Below, in pieces: positions 60,668-64,000 of a DNA stretch of 64,000 bases (its first letter is position 1; the number at the start of each line of letters is the position of its first letter). The notes below the pieces were generated by a model. It was given only the letters and a program-made list of their open reading frames with translations, had not been told where the DNA came from and searched no databases. Source of the DNA: Chitinimonas prasina (GTDB lineage Bacteria > Pseudomonadota > Gammaproteobacteria > Burkholderiales > Chitinimonadaceae); the NCBI RefSeq assembly GCF_030160395.1, contig NZ_BSOG01000002.1, positions 1,007,280 to 1,071,279 of the forward strand, in the 5' to 3' direction. A program made the position numbers and the translations under genes.

Positions 60668-61267
60668 TTACACCCTGCTACGCCGCCGCCCCAGCCAGTA
60701 TCCCAGTATCAAGCCCAGCAACAGCAACACCACACCTACGGCCAGGATGCCGCGCAGGGCGTACTCCTTGGTTGCCGTCAGCATGGGGTTATCCAGCAGA
60801 TTGACCGAGAAATGCAGCTTCACCAGCTTCCAGTTGCCCCCCTCCCTGGCCACGACTGCGGTCCAGCGGGTGGGCATGGTGCGCACGCTACCATCACGGA
60901 AGGTATAAACATCGTTGGAAACGCCATGGACCAGACCCACGTCCTCGCTGAGAAACTGGGTCAGCTCATCTGCCACGGGTGCAGCTTCCAGCTTATCCAG
61001 CAGCCTGTTTTCACCCTGGAACAAGCCATCCCAATAGGCCTTGAAGGCTTCAAGTGAGCTGAACTTCTGGTTGTCGACCGTGATGATGGTGAACTGGGAA
61101 TGCAGCAACGGGGCCATCGCTTCCAGCTTGCCGCTGTTCAACGCCTGTGTGCCGGCCTTCAGTATATTGCGCAGTGCTTCATGGTCTGCATGCCGGTCCT
61201 CGGCCCGCGCAGTCGCGCAAACCAAAAGAGCCAGCAAGGGCAGCAACATCAGGCATAACCGTTTCAT
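60668..61267 (-). CDS. Exported NTF2-like (SnoaL/DUF4440) protein with C-terminal membrane helix
   Basis: A 199-residue protein starting at ATG 61267 behind GGAG. A signal peptide (MKRLCLMLLPLLALLVCATA then RA) leads to an NTF2-like cone fold: ALRNILKAGTQALNSGKLEA, then LHSQFTIITVDNQKFSSLEA, TRWTAVVAREGGNWKLVKLH. A last membrane helix (ILAVGVVLLLLGLILGYWLG) is followed by RRRSRV. So the domain is probably held on the periplasmic side of the inner membrane. NTF2-like proteins may be enzymes or simple binders; no active-site pattern stands out. It is not clearly part of the cluster. Confidence 0.78.
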   Translation of the reverse strand: MKRLCLMLLPLLALLVCATARAEDRHADHEALRNILKAGTQALNSGKLEAMAPLLHSQFTIITVDNQKFSSLEAFKAYWDGLFQGENRLLDKLEAAPVADELTQFLSEDVGLVHGVSNDVYTFRDGSVRTMPTRWTAVVAREGGNWKLVKLHFSVNLLDNPMLTATKEYALRGILAVGVVLLLLGLILGYWLGRRRSRV

Positions 61268-61456
61268 CGCAACTCCATCCAGTTTGGCTAACCCATACAG
61301 CCTAGTGCCTGCATGGCGCGATTGCATCCCTAGCAGCCCCTGACATGTACCCATTCGGCCACCCGCCTGTGGTTTTCCCGCCCATCTTTGCCATGGCAGG
61401 GAACTTGGCGCCAAACGGACTAGTCCTAGCCCGAATTGCTCGGCTAAAATCCGCCC

Positions 61457-61852
61457 ATGACCGCTCTCCTCTCTTCCGTCTACAAGCTGTGGCCCGCACT
61501 CATTGCAGTGCTGATGCTGCTTGTCCCGGCGCAGGCAGAGCCGCGCGGCGTACCGCCGTCACGCATGGATGCCATGACGCAGTCGCGGGTACCCTGCCAT
61601 ATCGATGCCAAGACCGTCGCCAAGCAGGCGCAAAAGGCCGCTCCTAAGGTCGCCAAGAAGTCAGACTGCTGTGCGGCTGGCGGTAGCAGCGACTGTACTG
61701 CCAGATGCGGCAATCAATGCGGCAAGCTCGGCAGCCTGGGGCTGCTGTTCGATTTCTTTGAGAGCCGTCCTGGCTGCCAACCTCGCTCGCTGGCCGACAA
61801 TTTCAGCGACACCGACCTCCCCACGCCCGACCGGCCACCCAGGCTGATCTAA
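61457..61852 (+). CDS. Small exported cysteine-rich protein, perhaps metal-related
   Basis: A 131-residue protein starting at ATG 61457. A signal peptide (LWPALIAVLMLLVPAQA, ending near residue 28) is followed by RMDAMTQSRVPCHIDAKT, a Lys/Ala-rich stretch, then a Cys cluster SDCCAAGGSSDC and ARCGNQCG. This layout, with PCH and DCC motifs, resembles the loosely conserved CopL-like copper-related exported proteins, but that is a weak likeness. A palindrome GGACTAGTCC lies at 61417-61426 in the promoter region. The next exported Cys-rich peptide is 177 bases downstream. Confidence 0.62.
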   Translation: MTALLSSVYKLWPALIAVLMLLVPAQAEPRGVPPSRMDAMTQSRVPCHIDAKTVAKQAQKAAPKVAKKSDCCAAGGSSDCTARCGNQCGKLGSLGLLFDFFESRPGCQPRSLADNFSDTDLPTPDRPPRLI

Positions 61853-62029
61853 CCTTCCTCGTCTGACCATTAGGTCCTGCAATAGCCGCCCATTCGGGCC
61901 ACGCCTTGTTATTGCCATGCCTGCCATACGGCCAAGCACAGCTACCGATATAGGGCGCAACAGACCTTCTCCCGTGATACCGGTTGCCCATGCCGGTTCT
62001 CCATGGGCCTGTACCTGAAAGGACATCCT

Positions 62030-62137
62030 ATGAAACGCAAACTCCTGATCATCGCCTGTGCACTCAGTCTGCCCAGCCTTGCCTATGCCGCCAGTTGCTG
62101 TGGCATGACTATCTGCTGCGAGCTGCCTTGCTGCTAA
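62030..62137 (+). CDS. 35-residue exported cysteine-rich peptide
   Basis: ATG 62030 has AAAGGA seven bases upstream. The product is a signal peptide MKRKLLIIACALSLPSLAYA and a 15-residue mature part ASCCGMTICCELPCC, with six cysteines in three CC pairs. The A-Y-A junction is an ideal signal peptidase I site. A 12-base-pair hairpin follows 18 bases after the stop. A good ribosome site, export signal and terminator together argue for a real gene. Three CC pairs suggest metal binding (copper or zinc) or a disulfide-locked peptide. I know no named family; it is too short for most gene callers. Confidence 0.65.
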   Translation: MKRKLLIIACALSLPSLAYAASCCGMTICCELPCC

Positions 62138-62155
62138 AGCACCGGGCTTGAACCG

Positions 62156-62183
62156 AACAGGCCACCTACACAGGTGGCCTGTT
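62156..62183 (+). terminator. Hairpin after the Cys-rich peptide gene
   Basis: AACAGGCCACCT (62156-62167) pairs perfectly with AGGTGGCCTGTT (62172-62183), with loop ACAC. There is no long T-run, so it could be a weak terminator or a stabilising hairpin. Confidence 0.6.
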
Positions 62184-62292
62184 CCCAACACTGCAGGCGC
62201 CGCACCCACGCCACCCCGGCCTAGCGCACCAACCGGTGCCAGCGGGTACTTGCGCTACAAGGGTTAGCGTTCTGATGACAGCGCAGTAACGA

Positions 62293-63156
62293 TCAATGCG
62301 GCATCAAGCGCACACCGTAGCCGCCTCCCAAAACCTCCAGCGAGAACAGCCTGTCTATATTGGGATGCTTGCCAGGATGCTTGCGGGCATCCTCCGCATG
62401 CTCGGCATACAGCCACTGCCCTAGCCGAGCAGCCTTGGGCGTGATGGCGCCAAAATCGCGATACAAGGCGTGGTAAAGCGCCAGCGAGCCCGTCTGGCCG
62501 GGCCGGTTCTCGATGATTGCCTCCAGCTTGCCCTCGCGCCAAAGCTGCATGCCGCCCAGATGGTCTATGCGAGGCAGGCAGGCCAGCACCTCCGTGAAAG
62601 TAAGGCTGGGTGTCGTTTGCAACAGTTGCTTGCTGGCCTCGCGGAACTGGGGTACGCGGCTGTCGCGCATCCATTCGAACAGCGCCATCTCACGGGTTAC
62701 GACCGTCACACCTGCCGCAGTCATGCGCGCAATCGCCGCCGCTTTGTCGTCCCGGCTACGCGACCCGATGGCATCGGCCACCAGGAACACCTGCTTGCCA
62801 GCAGCCTGCATTTCCAAGGCGGTCTGCAGCACACAAACATGGGCCTCCATCCCGCATACCACTACCTGTGGCCGCGTCTCTGCAGCCGTACCCTTCAGGC
62901 AGTCTGCCGCCACACAAGAGAAACTGGTCTTGTCAACCACCGGGGCATCCACAGCAGCAGCCTTCAACACCGGCAAGGTGCCGCCCAATCCTTGTGGATA
63001 TTGCTCGGAGAACACCACTGGCACCCCATTGAGGCGGGCCGCACTGATCAGCCACTTGAGCGAGGCCACCAGCCGCGGCGCATCATTGACGGCAGCCACC
63101 AGTTTCTCCTGCACGTCTACCACCAGCAAAGTACAGGCATCAGGGTGCATCAGCAT
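62293..63156 (-). CDS. Isochorismatase-family hydrolase fused to DUF2322-like domain
   Basis: A 287-residue two-part protein. Residues 1-180 are an isochorismatase-like hydrolase: Asp in LLVVDVQEKL near residue 14, Lys in VDKTSFSC near residue 77, and the nucleophile Cys in CGMEAHVCVLQTA near residue 107. Residues about 186-287 resemble DUF2322: FTEVLACLPRIDHLGGMQLW, then IIENRPGQTGSLALYHALYR and HPGKHPNIDRLFSLEV. DUF2322 proteins usually stand alone, so the fusion is unusual. AAGGAGA precedes ATG 63156. The hydrolase part may act on nicotinamide-like or hydroxamate substrates. Confidence 0.85.
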   Translation of the reverse strand: MLMHPDACTLLVVDVQEKLVAAVNDAPRLVASLKWLISAARLNGVPVVFSEQYPQGLGGTLPVLKAAAVDAPVVDKTSFSCVAADCLKGTAAETRPQVVVCGMEAHVCVLQTALEMQAAGKQVFLVADAIGSRSRDDKAAAIARMTAAGVTVVTREMALFEWMRDSRVPQFREASKQLLQTTPSLTFTEVLACLPRIDHLGGMQLWREGKLEAIIENRPGQTGSLALYHALYRDFGAITPKAARLGQWLYAEHAEDARKHPGKHPNIDRLFSLEVLGGGYGVRLMPH

Positions 63157-63210
63157 GGGCGTCTCCTTATGGTTATCTGTAACACCATCGTACCGCGAGC
63201 CGCCCTACTG

Positions 63211-63241
63211 AAAAAGCAAAAGGGCGTATTGCTACGCCCTT
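63211..63241 (-). terminator. Terminator of the ybaK-iscX unit
   Basis: AAGGGCGTA (63220-63228) pairs with TACGCCCTT (63233-63241). On the minus strand it is followed by TTTTGCTTTTT. It lies 94 bases after the iscX stop. Confidence 0.8.
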
Positions 63242-63334
63242 CACTACCCAGCAAGTGCTCACCAAGCTGCAACCGATTATCAAACAGTCACTTAGCTGGT
63301 TTGCAACAAGGCAACACAGCAGTGGCGTGCAGGT

Positions 63335-63529
63335 TTACTCCGCCTCATCCATCCAGCAAAGCTGTATGGCCTCCAGTATCTTTTCGCCGCAGTGAGCAGG
63401 GTCATCATCAAAGCCCTCCAGCTCCAGCACCCATTGCATCAGGTCGGTAAAGCGTACCGTCCTGGGGTCGGTATCCGGAAACTTCTCTGCCAGTTCGATG
63501 GCGATATCGCGGGAGTCTATCCATTTCAT
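63335..63529 (-). CDS. iscX: Fe-S cluster assembly protein IscX
   Basis: IscX is a small acidic protein that binds IscS and iron and tunes the rate of cluster assembly. The 64-residue protein [20 protein letters not shown] has the family core [23 protein letters not shown], cited by its start, and ends with [14 protein letters not shown]. The Asp/Glu surface expected for iron binding is kept. Normally iscX follows hscB-hscA-fdx; here it is instead coupled, by a four-base overlap, to a YbaK-type gene. So it is separated from the isc operon, unless that operon lies beyond the window. Confidence 0.95.
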   Translation of the reverse strand: MKWIDSRDIAIELAEKFPDTDPRTVRFTDLMQWVLELEGFDDDPAHCGEKILEAIQLCWMDEAE

Positions 63530-64000
63530 GCTTTGTTCTCCTGTTTGATGTCCGCCAGCGGTGCTTCCGTCAGCAATTGCAGTTCGGCTGGGGTCAGGCG
63601 GAATACGCTGTCACTGGTACCGGCAGCCGCCCATACATGTTCGTACTGCAGCAGGTCTTGATCGAGCAGCAGCAAGGGCGCTTCCAGATGCCCTACCGGT
63701 GCAACGCCACCAATGGCAAAGCCTGTCTTGCGGCGGACGAAGTCCGCATCGGCACGGGCCAGTGGCTCGCCCAGCAGTTGGGCTACCTTGTGTTCATCCA
63801 CCCGGTTGCTGCCGCTGGCCACCACGACCACCACCCTGTCCGAGCTGACTGCCCGCAGCACGATGGACTTGGCAATTTCGGCCACCTGACAACCTATGGC
63901 GGCGGCTGCATCGGCGGCGGTACGGGTACCAGCCGGAAAAACCTTGATATCGATATTGATGCCCTTGGCCGCCAGGGCGGCTTCGACACGTTGCTGGCTA
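63526..64000 (-). CDS. YbaK/prolyl-tRNA editing domain protein (5' end outside window)
   Basis: Members of this family remove wrong amino acids from tRNA, for example Cys or Ala from tRNA-Pro. The reading frame stays open to the window end, so the N-terminus is missing; at least 157 codons are present. Family features are [19 protein letters not shown], then [13 protein letters not shown] with the editing Lys, [20 protein letters not shown] and [14 protein letters not shown], in which the GxxPxG loop is typical. A GTG at 63885 is in frame but is not the real start. Its stop overlaps the iscX start by four bases. Confidence 0.9.
   Translation of the reverse strand, partial: SQQRVEAALAAKGINIDIKVFPAGTRTAADAAAAIGCQVAEIAKSIVLRAVSSDRVVVVVASGSNRVDEHKVAQLLGEPLARADADFVRRKTGFAIGGVAPVGHLEAPLLLLDQDLLQYEHVWAAAGTSDSVFRLTPAELQLLTEAPLADIKQENKA

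Noticed and set aside
61445-61450. TAAAAT as a -10 box for the Cys-rich protein gene
   Set aside because: It lies only seven bases before the start codon, and no -35 box is at the right distance.
1-64000. CRISPR arrays, tRNA or rRNA genes, insertion sequences, prophage
   Set aside because: No regular spacer-repeat array, cloverleaf sequence, transposase or phage protein could be seen in any gap or frame.

Overview
The window looks like a chromosomal segment of a GC-rich betaproteobacterium, most like Neisseriales (Chitinimonas/Chitinibacteraceae type). The signs are an rpsF-priB-rpsR-rplI operon with a PriB reading frame, dapC beside dapD, mltG-tmk-holB-pilZ in one operon, and overall codon style. 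This placement is inference from gene content. No tRNA, rRNA, CRISPR array, transposase or phage gene was seen.

Layout. 0.1-2 kb: comF, a cupin protein and trmL. 2-4 kb: three tandem DUF805 membrane protein paralogs. 4-5.9 kb: a diguanylate cyclase. 6-7.5 kb: the ribosomal operon. 7.6-13.2 kb: type II NADH dehydrogenase, a PhnP-like metallo-hydrolase coupled to TatD, and a penicillin acylase family hydrolase. 13.2-16.4 kb: mltG-tmk-holB-pilZ. 16.7-22.6 kb: a secreted unknown, a DinG helicase, a YjfB motility protein, a Lys-rich exported protein, then dapC and dapD. 22.7-27.6 kb: a large TonB-dependent receptor and a second diguanylate cyclase with receiver domains. 27.8-46.2 kb: mostly housekeeping genes (MOSC, EamA, AGE-family protein, trpS, site-2 protease, YciO, PHP phosphatase, LysE, greB, rluB, MocR regulator, M15 peptidase, radA, trxA, rho, type B L31).

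46.5-60.4 kb is the most unusual region. Three tightly packed transcription units with mostly overlapping genes encode: an ArnT-like glycosyltransferase; an N-acyl-D-amino-acid deacylase fused to a DUF962/Mpo1-like membrane domain; a PAP2/AUR1-like phosphatase; a GNAT-like protein; two Rieske oxygenases; an SDR; a ferritin-like diiron protein; a GH3-type adenylating enzyme; a membrane-anchored left-handed beta-helix acyltransferase; a small membrane protein; a sterol-desaturase-family hydroxylase; an AurF-like diiron protein; and a 2Fe-2S ferredoxin. No PKS, NRPS or carrier protein is visible. Taken together this reads as an oxidation-rich pathway for a lipid-like or amide-containing small molecule, which I cannot match to a known pathway. 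The product is unknown.

60.4-64 kb holds an extragenic repeat element that also occurs near 9.0 and 27.7 kb, an NTF2-like protein, two cysteine-rich exported products (one only 35 residues long and unlikely to be called automatically), an isochorismatase-DUF2322 fusion, iscX, and a truncated YbaK-type editing protein at the window edge.

All calls rest on reading the translated sequence and motifs; no database search was run.
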